Shown here: positions 17,854-26,031 of the stretch, in pieces
Layout: each line of letters opens with the position of its first letter
Position numbering within the stretch: the first letter of the stretch is position 1
Source of the DNA: Aquibium oceanicum
GTDB lineage: Bacteria > Pseudomonadota > Alphaproteobacteria > Rhizobiales > Rhizobiaceae
Reading direction: 5' to 3'
Assembly (NCBI RefSeq): GCF_001889605.1
Contig: NZ_CP018171.1
Coordinates: 2,006,501 to 2,070,500 of the forward strand
DNA length: 64,000 bases
Program-made: the position numbers and the translations under genes
Notes under the pieces: generated by a model
Told to the model about the DNA's origin: nothing
Seen by the model: the letters and a program-made list of their open reading frames with translations, nothing else
Databases searched by the model: none

Positions 17854-18103
17854 AACGAGACAAGGCGAGCGATCGCCGCCGAGGTTGGAAAGGGCGGACA
17901 GGAGATAATGCACAAAGCCGGTTTAAACCGCCGGATCAGGAAAACCCACTGGGGCCGCGCACTTCGAGTGCGAGCAAACGATCGGGACCTGAGACGCGCG
18001 AATGGCATTATGGCCAGCGGCACATGACAGGCCGCACCTACAGGTCGGATACATGGCCGCACCAACCAGCAGATGCAAAAGGCTCAAAGAATCCCTTGCC
18101 AAC
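17854..18103 (+). ncRNA. 3' non-coding tail of IS1111 element (candidate seekRNA/bridge RNA)
   Basis: About 250 bp between the transposase stop and the right inverted repeat, with no gene. IS110-family elements are known to encode a structured guide RNA in a non-coding end, and in the IS1111 group it lies downstream of the transposase. The long tail here and the very short 5' end fit that group. I have not folded it; assignment rests on family knowledge and position. Confidence 0.5.
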
Positions 18104-18116
18104 GGAGAGCCGTCCA
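18104..18116 (-). repeat. Subterminal inverted repeat, right
   Basis: Exact reverse complement of 16770-16782; 4 bp inside the right end of the insertion element. Confidence 0.8.
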
Positions 18117-18120
18117 TACA

Positions 18121-18193
18121 CGGCCCCGCAACGGTCGCATGAAATGCTTTCCCACTATGCCTGCGCGCGCTTCCCGGGAAGGGAAGGAGTGCG
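18121..18193 (+). repeat. Dispersed repeat copy A, right part
   Basis: CGGCCCCGCAACGGTC, then a few differences, then TGCGCGCGCTTCCCGGGAAG and GGAAGGA. The same series in the same order occurs at 33460-33533. It is the continuation of the part ending at 16761. No gene lies between here and 18334. Confidence 0.75.
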
Positions 18194-18334
18194 CCCCCAT
18201 TCCCGCCGTTGAGGCAAACTTTGTATAGACCGTGAAGCGGAGGTTCGCGCTCGTTTCGACCGCACGGAATGTATGCAGGCGACACCCCACCTTATGCAGC
18301 CATCTCAATTCCGACGAGGAAACCGCAGCCGCAG

Positions 18335-19834
18335 CTACAACGCCATGATGACCGACTTGGTCTCGGTATACAGGTTCAGGCCCTCATGGCCTTTCTCGCG
18401 TCCCCAGCCGGATTGCTTGAAACCACCCGTCGGAATTGCCGCGTCGGTGGAGCCGTGCGTGTTGACGCCAATGCGACCGGCCCTGATGCGCCGCACCATC
18501 TTGTGGGCAATGCTGACATCGCGCGTCCACACGCTTCCTGCGAGACCGAATGCACTGTCATTGGCCTGCTTCGCGATCCGGTCAAGGTCATCGTCGTCGA
18601 AGCTCATGGCGCACAGGACCGGGCCGAAGATTTCTTCCCGGACGACGGCCATGTCGGGCGTCGTCCCGGTCAGGATCGTCGGCGCGATGAAATTGCCCTC
18701 GTTGCCGATGCGTGTCCCGCCGGCGGCAACGCTGGCACCCGCCGCCTGTCCCTGCCGGATGTAATCCATGACACGGTCGTGCTGTACGGGGGAGATGACC
18801 GGCCCCATCTGGACGCCTTCGCTGAAACCATGGCCGACGCGTATCGATCCGGCCCGCTCCGCGATGCCCTCCACCACACGGTCGAACACCCGCTTGTGGG
18901 CAAACAGCCGCGATCCGGCCGTGCACACCTGTCCGCTGTTGGCGAATATTCCCTGCGCAACGCCGGGGACGGCGACCGAGAGATCGGCGTCCGGGAAGAC
19001 GATGGCGGGCGACTTGCCGCCAAGTTCGAGCGAAACCTTCTTCAGGTTGCCTGCGGCGGCCTTGACGATGATGCGACCGATCTCGCTGGAGCCGGTGAAG
19101 GCCACCTTGTCGATCCCCTCATGGGCGGCAATCGCAGCACCTGCCGTCGGCCCGAAGCCCGTCACGATATTGACCACGCCGGCGGGAATCCCCGCTTCCT
19201 CGATCAGCCGACCGAAGCGCAGGGCGGTCACCGGCGTCTGCTCAGCCGGCTTGAGCACGATCGTGCAACCCGCGGCCAGTGCGGGAGCCACCTTCCAGGC
19301 CAGCATCACCAGCGGCGCATTCCAGGGAATGATCTGCCCGACGACGCCTATCGGTTCGCGCACGGTGAAGCAGTGATAGTTTCCCGGCGTCGAGATGGAG
19401 AGGGTCTCTCCCGAAATCTTCGTCGCCCAGCCGGCCATGTAGCGGAACATGTCGGCGCTCATGGCCACGTCGGAGTTGCGGGCGATCGACAGCGGCTTGC
19501 CGTTGTTCAGAACCTCCAGTTCGGCGAACTCGTCGGCGTTCTGCTCGATCAGATCGGCCAGCTTCCAGATGGCGCGGCCGCGATCGCTCGGCGACATGCG
19601 GCTCCAGGGGCCTTCCTCGAAGGCCCTGCGGGCGGCCTTCACGGCAAGGTCCACATCGGCCGCGTCGCCCTCGGCGACCCGCGCAATGACGCGTCCGGTG
19701 CCGGGGTCGTAGGTGTCGAACACCTTGCCCGACCGCGCCGGCACCCATTTGCCGTCGATCAGCATGTCGAGATCGTTCCGCAGGAACGACCGAGCCTCGG
19801 GCCCAAGGCGGTCATGATGCAGAGGCATGGTCAT
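18335..19834 (-). CDS. NAD(P)-dependent aldehyde dehydrogenase
   Basis: About 499-aa ALDH superfamily enzyme, oxidising an aldehyde to the acid. Catalytic residues are present: Cys304 (NSGQVCTAGSR), Glu270 (SLELGGKSP), Asn172 (IIPWNAPL) and Lys195 (VLKPAEQT). GGAGAG precedes ATG 19834, with a second in-frame ATG two codons later. It is the last gene of the ten-gene minus-strand operon of module 2, ending beside the split repeat. Confidence 0.93.
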   Translation of the reverse strand: MTMPLHHDRLGPEARSFLRNDLDMLIDGKWVPARSGKVFDTYDPGTGRVIARVAEGDAADVDLAVKAARRAFEEGPWSRMSPSDRGRAIWKLADLIEQNADEFAELEVLNNGKPLSIARNSDVAMSADMFRYMAGWATKISGETLSISTPGNYHCFTVREPIGVVGQIIPWNAPLVMLAWKVAPALAAGCTIVLKPAEQTPVTALRFGRLIEEAGIPAGVVNIVTGFGPTAGAAIAAHEGIDKVAFTGSSEIGRIIVKAAAGNLKKVSLELGGKSPAIVFPDADLSVAVPGVAQGIFANSGQVCTAGSRLFAHKRVFDRVVEGIAERAGSIRVGHGFSEGVQMGPVISPVQHDRVMDYIRQGQAAGASVAAGGTRIGNEGNFIAPTILTGTTPDMAVVREEIFGPVLCAMSFDDDDLDRIAKQANDSAFGLAGSVWTRDVSIAHKMVRRIRAGRIGVNTHGSTDAAIPTGGFKQSGWGREKGHEGLNLYTETKSVIMAL

Positions 19835-19913
19835 GGTACTCTCCAATGGTTGGGCCGACCGGCTTTCCCGTCTGCCCGTTCGGCGGTCGCCGGCGATCGC
19901 CGCGCGGGCCCGG

Positions 19914-21662
19914 TCATTCGGACACGAAATGGTCCACGCCGACCTCCCGCATCGTCCGCGCCGGCGGAACGTAGTCGAGGGGCCGGAGCGGCGATGGCAG
20001 ATCGATTGTCGGCCCGCCGATCCGCCGGTGACGGTCCGCCGCAGGTTCGGGATCGGGAACCGCCGACATGAGCTTCTGCGTGTAGGGGTGTTTCGGTCGG
20101 GCCAGGACGTCTTTCGTCGGTCCCACCTCGACGATCTCGCCCAGATACATCACCGCCACCCGGTGGCTGACACGCTCGACGATCGCAATGTCATGGCTGA
20201 TGAAGAGGTAGGAAAGCTTCAGTTCGTCCTGCAGGTCGAGCAGGAGGTCGACGACCTGGGACTTGACCGACACGTCCAGCGACGACACCGCCTCGTCGGC
20301 GATGATGACCTTCGGATCGAGCATCAGGGCCCGCGCGATGCATATGCGCTGCCTCTGGCCGCCCGAGAACTCGTGCGGGAGGCGCGATATCATCGACGCC
20401 TGCAGGCCGACGCGGTCGAGCAGGTACCGCGCCTTGTCGCGCGCCTGCGCAGCGCTGGCGAGCCCGTGGCAAAGCAGCGGCTCCGCCAGGGCCGAGCCGA
20501 TGTCCTGGCGCGGATCGAGAGAGCTGAAAGGATCCTGGAAGATCATCTGCACATTTCGCCGCAGATCCGACAGGTCCTTGCGGTTGCCCGGCTCGATCGT
20601 CTTGCCCTCCAGGATGACTTCCCCTGAATCCGCTGGATTGAGATGGAGAATGCTGCGGCCGGTGGTCGATTTTCCGCAACCGGATTCACCGACCAGCGCC
20701 AGCGTCTCCGCGGACTGGAGATCGAAGCTCAACCCCTCGACCGCATGGACGCGGCCGACCTTGCGCCGCAAGGCGCCGCCGCGCACATCGAAGCGCGTCA
20801 CGAGGTTGCGCACGCTCAGGACGGGCCGGGGCAGATCGACGTCGGTTGCCGGCCTCGGCCGCATCGCCCCCTCGCCCAGCCGCGGCACGGAATCGATGAG
20901 CATGCGCGTGTAGTCCTCGCGGGGATTCTTGAACACGTCATGCACCGATCCGGTCTCGACGGTGCGGCCCTGCCGCATGACCATCACCCGGTCTGCCATG
21001 TTGGCCACCACGCCCATGTCGTGGGTGATGAACAGGATCGAGGTTCCGGTCTCGCGCTGGACCTCGTTGAGGAGGTCGAGGATCTGGGCCTGGATGGTCA
21101 CGTCGAGCGCGGTGGTGGGCTCGTCGGCGATGAGAAGCCTGGGGGAACAGGAAAGCGCGATCGCGATCATGATGCGCTGGCGCATGCCCCCGGAGAACAT
21201 GTGCGGATAGTCCTCGAAGCGTCGCCGCGCGTCGGGGATACGCACCCGGTCGAACAGGCGGATACCCTCCTCGGTGGCCTCCCGGTCACTGAGGTCGCGG
21301 TGCTGCCGCAGCATCTCCTTGATCTGTGTGCTGACCCGCAGAACCGGGTTCAGGCTCATCATGGGCTCCTGGAAGATCATGCTGGCGACCTTGCCGCGCA
21401 TGCGGCGCAAGGCCTGCGGCGGGGCGCCAACCACTTCGCGGCCCTCGAGCCTGATGGATCCCCTGATGCGGGTGGCATTGGCCGGGAGCAGTCCCATCAC
21501 GGCCATGGAAGTCACGCTCTTTCCGGAGCCGGATTCCCCGACGACCGCGAGCGTCTCGCTCGGTCCGATGCGGAAGTCGACGTCGTGGACCACCTCGTGA
21601 TCGCCGAAGGCGACGCTGAGGTTGCTGACTTCCAGGATCGGGGCGGATTCATCCTGGTTCAT
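19914..21662 (-). CDS. Peptide-type ABC transporter, fused double ATPase (DppD-DppF)
   Basis: 582-aa protein with two complete ABC ATPase domains in tandem, as in GsiA. Domain 1 has Walker A GESGSGKS near residue 38, signature FSGGMRQR and Walker B LLIADEPTTALD. Domain 2 (from about residue 270) has GESGCGKS, FSGGQRQR and VIIADEAVSSLD. Each domain ends with the oligopeptide-family C-terminal extension. Its start overlaps the stop of the upstream 253-aa gene by ATGA. It powers the permeases encoded at 24191-25947. Confidence 0.94.
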   Translation of the reverse strand: MNQDESAPILEVSNLSVAFGDHEVVHDVDFRIGPSETLAVVGESGSGKSVTSMAVMGLLPANATRIRGSIRLEGREVVGAPPQALRRMRGKVASMIFQEPMMSLNPVLRVSTQIKEMLRQHRDLSDREATEEGIRLFDRVRIPDARRRFEDYPHMFSGGMRQRIMIAIALSCSPRLLIADEPTTALDVTIQAQILDLLNEVQRETGTSILFITHDMGVVANMADRVMVMRQGRTVETGSVHDVFKNPREDYTRMLIDSVPRLGEGAMRPRPATDVDLPRPVLSVRNLVTRFDVRGGALRRKVGRVHAVEGLSFDLQSAETLALVGESGCGKSTTGRSILHLNPADSGEVILEGKTIEPGNRKDLSDLRRNVQMIFQDPFSSLDPRQDIGSALAEPLLCHGLASAAQARDKARYLLDRVGLQASMISRLPHEFSGGQRQRICIARALMLDPKVIIADEAVSSLDVSVKSQVVDLLLDLQDELKLSYLFISHDIAIVERVSHRVAVMYLGEIVEVGPTKDVLARPKHPYTQKLMSAVPDPEPAADRHRRIGGPTIDLPSPLRPLDYVPPARTMREVGVDHFVSE

Positions 21663-22420
21663 GGTTGCGGGCTCGCGGTGACAGTGAAGCCCGCCTGGGA
21701 ACGCGACCGCTCCGAAGTCGGAGCCCAGGTCAGCATCTCCAGGCCGTAGATCGCGTCCAGGGTGGCCTGCGAAACTGCGATGCCGCGACGCTGGGCCTGT
21801 CGAACCAGCTGGGCAGGCCTCACCGCGCCTTCCGGAACGGAGGCGAGTTCCATTTCCCTGCCCACCATCAGTCGGACGTCGCCCGCGGCGTCATGGCGGG
21901 ATTGTGCCGCGGAATGCGAACCCGGCCCGCCACCGAGAAGGCCGGCGAGGTCACCCGCATCGTCTCCGGCGACGAGGACACTGCCCTCTTGGTCCCGATA
22001 GCCGAAATGCCAAGTGCCCCCCGCCACGATGGCAAGGCAGCCCAGCCCATAGGCTTGAGCCCCGGCGACGATGGCCGGCAGCAGCGCTGTTTCGGTCCCA
22101 CCCACGATCTTGCAGGTGAGCGGCACCGACGCGTCGGCCTGGCCCGCGAGATAGTCCACCGCAACTGGTCCAGTCTCGAGCAACGAAACGCCCGAGGACT
22201 CGATCAGGAGCCCTTCGCACGAGCGCTGGATGGTCGGCCCCCGCTCCGGCCGTGGGCTGGCTGCCGCGATCACGTCGAGCACGGCCGGGTCGATCGCTGC
22301 TGCAGTAGCCGCGAGATGGGCACCCCTATCGGCGGTGCCGAACTTGTAGCCCAGCGCCCGCAGGGACCAGGGCAGGACGCGCGTCAGCTCGGAATAGGCA
22401 ACGGATAGGATACGGTCCAT
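21659..22420 (-). CDS. Unrecognised 253-aa protein in transport/catabolic operon
   Basis: I do not recognise this protein. It is soluble-looking, Ala/Gly-rich, with no signal peptide or membrane helix. Stretches that look conserved are LPWSLRALGYKFGTADRGAH near the N-terminus, CKIVGGTETALLPAIVAGAQ and AGGTWHFGYRDQEGSVLVAGDDAGDLAGLLG in the middle. Its start shares a base with the stop of the 585-aa gene (TGATG) and its stop overlaps the ATPase start (ATGA), so its expression is locked to the ABC transporter. A role in metabolising the imported compound is the simplest reading. Confidence 0.75.
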   Translation of the reverse strand: MDRILSVAYSELTRVLPWSLRALGYKFGTADRGAHLAATAAAIDPAVLDVIAAASPRPERGPTIQRSCEGLLIESSGVSLLETGPVAVDYLAGQADASVPLTCKIVGGTETALLPAIVAGAQAYGLGCLAIVAGGTWHFGYRDQEGSVLVAGDDAGDLAGLLGGGPGSHSAAQSRHDAAGDVRLMVGREMELASVPEGAVRPAQLVRQAQRRGIAVSQATLDAIYGLEMLTWAPTSERSRSQAGFTVTASPQP

Positions 22421-24177
22421 CAGAGCGCCTCGCTCATCGCACGCTGGCCAGAAGGCTGGATCGATCTCTCGGGACTGGAAAATTCGGACGGCACGGGATG
22501 GTCCTGGAAGAAGGTACCGCGCACGTAGCGAATGCTGAGAGGCGTTGCCCCGCGGATGCCCAGGGATGCAAGGAAGAAGCGGATGAGATCGGCCGGGATG
22601 AAATCGCGGTGCGCGATCGGGTCGCGGATCTCGGCGTAGGGCAGCCGGTCGAGATACTGCGCACGCGACATCGCGTAGTGAATGTCAGGGTGCTCGAGGA
22701 CGACATCTCCCGCGCGATCATCGTCCGCGTGGCTGACCAGCACGGAGGCCAGTCTCTGGATCAGTCCGACGTGATCGATGAACGATTCGAACCTCTCGTG
22801 CGGGTCGATGATGCGTTCGCCCCTCCGCTGTTCGCCGCTGTCGATGGAGTGGTACCAGAAGTGCTGGTGCGTCTCCGCGAGCGAACGGTCTGCGGTCAAT
22901 GCCCAGCCGTAGTTGCGCCTCAGGATGTCGCGGAGTTCGGCGACGGTCATGGCGGGTTCGAAACGGCGTTGCCGCTCGGCGCCGAGCCTGAAGCAGGGCT
23001 CGATCGCGTCGCAGAACTCCGGCACGAGATCGAGAAGGAGACTGTTGAGCTGCTCGGCACTTTCGCCGTCCATCGTGGCCGCGACGTGATCGGCCAGTTC
23101 GCCCCATACGGAGAAGCCGGCATCCTGCGAAACGAGCGATGAGATCCGCTCCAGATCGCCGATGATCGCCTCATTGGACGCCACACCGTCCATGACCTGC
23201 GGGTCTGTTCGCCTGTAGATGCGGATGGTCCGGTCGATCGAATCCTGCAGGATGGCGACGCCTCGCGGTTCGATCGGCCTGCTCTTGCCGTAGCCGAGCG
23301 CGGTCTCGCGCACGCTGACCCAGGTTGCGACCCAGTGCGGCCAGCGCTGCAAGGCGACGCACATTCCCTGCCCGGACGAGTTGCCGATGCCGAGCTGCCG
23401 CGCCAGCGCGCCGTCGAGTTGGGCGGCACTGGGATTGCGCGTCCGCGCCACGGCATTGACCAGATCGACCGAGACGAGACGGACCAGATAGATCGCGAAC
23501 AGGTCGGCGAAGAAGGGGTGGTGCAGCGGATGGTCGTCCGGGATCCCGGGATAGGAGACCGTCCCGTTCCTGCCGCTGCTTTGGAAGCCCCCGTTCCGCA
23601 TGATGTAGCCCAGCGCGTCGCCTTCGGGCTGCTCGCCGCGCGCCAGCGCATCGACCACCGAATCGAAATGGCGGCTGCTGCGGTTGGCCGGCGTCCATCC
23701 GATGACATCCGCATCGGTCCGCATCTGGCCCTCGGACTTTTTGTCGAAGGTGGCGAATTCGCGTGCGATGCGCTCGTCGCTGGCGACGCCGACGAACAGC
23801 GCACCGAACATGTCGCGGTTGGCGCCGTCGGAACGGCGTCCTACCTTCTCGACCCCGTCCCACGCGTAGGCCCGTGCGATGTAGGTGAAGGAGTGCCGTC
23901 CGGCGTCGATGCGGTAGACGAACTTGGCGGCGCCGTCGTCCTGGCATTCCTGGGACAGCAGGCGGATCTGCCAGCGCTCCCGGACGACCTTGCGCAGCAG
24001 CATGTCGGCGAAGCTCAGCCGCGAGGCCTTGAAGCGGCGCAGCGTCTCCACGCGCATGAGCTGGTCGGCAGGTCTCATCCATGCCCTGGCGCGCGCCATG
24101 CCGTCTTCGCCCGCGAATTCGCGGAGCTTCAGCTCCAGGAATTCGGGAAGATCGGGACCTCTGCGAGATATACCCAT
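22420..24177 (-). CDS. Unrecognised 585-aa protein in transport/catabolic operon
   Basis: A large soluble protein with no signal peptide, membrane segment or motif I can name. It is rich in Trp, His, Arg and Asp; candidate active-site stretches include DDHPLHHPFFADLFAIYLVR (about 215-235), ETHQHFWYHSIDSGE (about 440-455) and DIHYAMSRAQYLDRLPYAEI (about 505-525). GGAG precedes the ATG. It stands between the DppC-like permease gene and the 253-aa gene, translationally coupled to the latter. The histidine-dense segments hint at a metal enzyme, but that is speculation. Confidence 0.78.
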   Translation of the reverse strand: MGISRRGPDLPEFLELKLREFAGEDGMARARAWMRPADQLMRVETLRRFKASRLSFADMLLRKVVRERWQIRLLSQECQDDGAAKFVYRIDAGRHSFTYIARAYAWDGVEKVGRRSDGANRDMFGALFVGVASDERIAREFATFDKKSEGQMRTDADVIGWTPANRSSRHFDSVVDALARGEQPEGDALGYIMRNGGFQSSGRNGTVSYPGIPDDHPLHHPFFADLFAIYLVRLVSVDLVNAVARTRNPSAAQLDGALARQLGIGNSSGQGMCVALQRWPHWVATWVSVRETALGYGKSRPIEPRGVAILQDSIDRTIRIYRRTDPQVMDGVASNEAIIGDLERISSLVSQDAGFSVWGELADHVAATMDGESAEQLNSLLLDLVPEFCDAIEPCFRLGAERQRRFEPAMTVAELRDILRRNYGWALTADRSLAETHQHFWYHSIDSGEQRRGERIIDPHERFESFIDHVGLIQRLASVLVSHADDDRAGDVVLEHPDIHYAMSRAQYLDRLPYAEIRDPIAHRDFIPADLIRFFLASLGIRGATPLSIRYVRGTFFQDHPVPSEFSSPERSIQPSGQRAMSEAL

Positions 24178-24190
24178 TACCGGTACTCCA

Positions 24191-24997
24191 TTAGCGGTCT
24201 TTGGAGGAGGCAGCGGCGTTCATGCTCGAGCCGATGAGATAGAAGGTGAAGACGGTGAGCGCGACGGCCGCGCCCGGCCCAAGGCTGAGCATGGGCCGCA
24301 GCGACAGGAAGCTGGTGCCGTCGCGGACCATGCTGCCCCAGTCCGGCGACGGAGGAGGCACGCCGAGGCCGAGGAAGCTCAGGCTCGCCGAGGTGAAGAT
24401 GGCGAAGGCCACGTTGATGGCCAGCTGCGACCAGACCACACGCATGGTGTTGGGGACGATGTGCTTGCGCACGATCCAGAACGAGCCGGCTCCCGTGGCG
24501 CGCGCCGCCTCCACGAAGAGCATCTCCCGCACGACGAAGACCTGGCCGCGGATCAGTCTCGCAACCGTCGGGGCGGTGACGATGCCGAGCGTGATGGAAA
24601 GGTTCACGACCGATGGTCCGAGCATTGCGGTGATGATCAGCGCGAGGACCAGACCGGGCAGCGCGATGAAGATGTCGATGACCTGGACGAGAAGGTAGTC
24701 CACCCAGCCCCGGAAGAAGCCCGCGATCAGCCCGAGAGGCCCCCCGATCAGGACCGCGATCACGGCCGCCGCGGCGCCGACCTGCAACGAGATGCGCGTG
24801 CCGTATATGACGCGAGACAGCACGTCGCGGCCAAGCTGGTCGGTGCCGAGCAGGTTCTCGGCCGAGGGAGCCCCGAGCACGTTGACGCTCGTCGCAGTGG
24901 GGCTGAGGGGAGCGATCAGCGGCGCGAAGATGGCGACGCAGGTGATGACGAGCAGGAGGCCCAGTCCGAGGAGCATACGTGGCGAAAGTTGTCGCAT
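24191..24997 (-). CDS. Peptide-type ABC transporter permease (DppC-like)
   Basis: 268-aa inner-membrane permease with the EAA loop EAARATGAGSFWIVRKHIVPN and the family's N-terminal LGTDQLGRDVLSRVIYG. ATG 24997 has AGGGGTG in front; the open frame upstream of it is the antisense or overlap of the previous gene. It pairs with the DppB-like permease gene ending nine bases earlier. Confidence 0.93.
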   Translation of the reverse strand: MRQLSPRMLLGLGLLLVITCVAIFAPLIAPLSPTATSVNVLGAPSAENLLGTDQLGRDVLSRVIYGTRISLQVGAAAAVIAVLIGGPLGLIAGFFRGWVDYLLVQVIDIFIALPGLVLALIITAMLGPSVVNLSITLGIVTAPTVARLIRGQVFVVREMLFVEAARATGAGSFWIVRKHIVPNTMRVVWSQLAINVAFAIFTSASLSFLGLGVPPPSPDWGSMVRDGTSFLSLRPMLSLGPGAAVALTVFTFYLIGSSMNAAASSKDR

Positions 24998-25005
24998 CTT
25001 CACCC

Positions 25006-25947
25006 CTATGCCGATGTCCGCACGAGCGGGTTGACGAGGCTGTAGGTGATGTCGGCAAGGAGGTTGAGGATCATCACGCCGACGATGATGACCATCCCGA
25101 CCGCGAGCATGACCGGGAAATCGCGAGCCGAAATCGCCGAGACGAGCAGCCTTCCCATGCCGGGCATGGAAAACACCGTTTCCGTGACGACGGCCCCGCC
25201 CACGAGCTGTCCCAGGGAGAGGCCGGCATAGGTGATCAACGGCAGGATGCTGTTCGGCAGGATGTGCCGGTAGGAGATGCGCGTTTCCGACAGCCCTTTC
25301 GACCGCGCTGCGCGGATGAAGAGGTTGTTTCGGACGGCCTCGTATTCCGCCTTGTACACGAGCGTGAATGAACTGAAGTAGAATGCGGTCAGCGTCATGA
25401 CCGGCAGGATCATGTACGTCAGATGCCGCAACGCGCCGTCGCTCCACGGCGACCAGCCGGTCGTCGGGAGCCAGCGAAGCTGGATGGCGAAGACGTAGAT
25501 GAAGAGCAGGCCCAGCAGGAAGTTCGGAACCGTGATCCCGATGATGCTGACCGCCGCAGTGAACGTCTGGAAGAACGTCCTGAAGATGGTGAGGGAATTG
25601 ATGAGCGCGGCACCGCAGAAACCGAGGAAGATCGCCCAGAGCGCGAGTTCCAGCGTCAGCGGAAGCGCATTGGCGATCATCTCCGCCACCGGCTGCTGGG
25701 TCGTGTAGGAACGTCCCAGATCGCCCGCCAGGGCGTTCGTCATCCACTCCCAGTATCGCGTCGGGAGCGGCTGGTCGAAGCCAAGCTTGGCGTTCAATTC
25801 CGCGATCGTCTCGGGAGACGCCTCCTCGCCCAGCATGATGGCCGCCGGCGTGCCGAGGAAGGACGTGACCGCGGCGAAAAGCAGGAACGTCAGCAGAATG
25901 ACGTTGGGCACCATGATGGCGACGCGGGAAAGGATCAGGGCTACCAT
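25006..25947 (-). CDS. Peptide-type ABC transporter permease (DppB-like)
   Basis: 313-aa permease with six predicted helices, an N-terminal DppB signature region and the EAA loop IRAARSKGLSETRISYRHILPN. It is in the standard order: binding protein, DppB, DppC. Confidence 0.93.
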   Translation of the reverse strand: MVALILSRVAIMVPNVILLTFLLFAAVTSFLGTPAAIMLGEEASPETIAELNAKLGFDQPLPTRYWEWMTNALAGDLGRSYTTQQPVAEMIANALPLTLELALWAIFLGFCGAALINSLTIFRTFFQTFTAAVSIIGITVPNFLLGLLFIYVFAIQLRWLPTTGWSPWSDGALRHLTYMILPVMTLTAFYFSSFTLVYKAEYEAVRNNLFIRAARSKGLSETRISYRHILPNSILPLITYAGLSLGQLVGGAVVTETVFSMPGMGRLLVSAISARDFPVMLAVGMVIIVGVMILNLLADITYSLVNPLVRTSA

Positions 25948-26031
25948 GTGGCTCTCGGAAGAGGACGCTGCGGCGGTCGGGCTGTTCGGGTCCCGGGAGT
26001 GGGCCGCGGCACGGAGCCGCGGCCCGCTGTC

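Larger units (their letters stand above)
16762..18120 (+). mobile_element. IS110-family (IS1111-type) insertion sequence, intact
   Basis: About 1.36 kb. The ends are set by comparing the flanks with the unbroken repeat copy at 33.4 kb (give or take one base, since an A is shared at both junctions). A perfect 13-bp inverted repeat TGGACGGCTCTCC lies just inside the ends (16770-16782, and its complement at 18104-18116). Subterminal rather than terminal inverted repeats are the mark of the IS1111 group. The transposase fills 16828-17853, leaving about 65 bp before it and about 267 bp after it. No target duplication beyond the shared base is seen. Confidence 0.85.
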
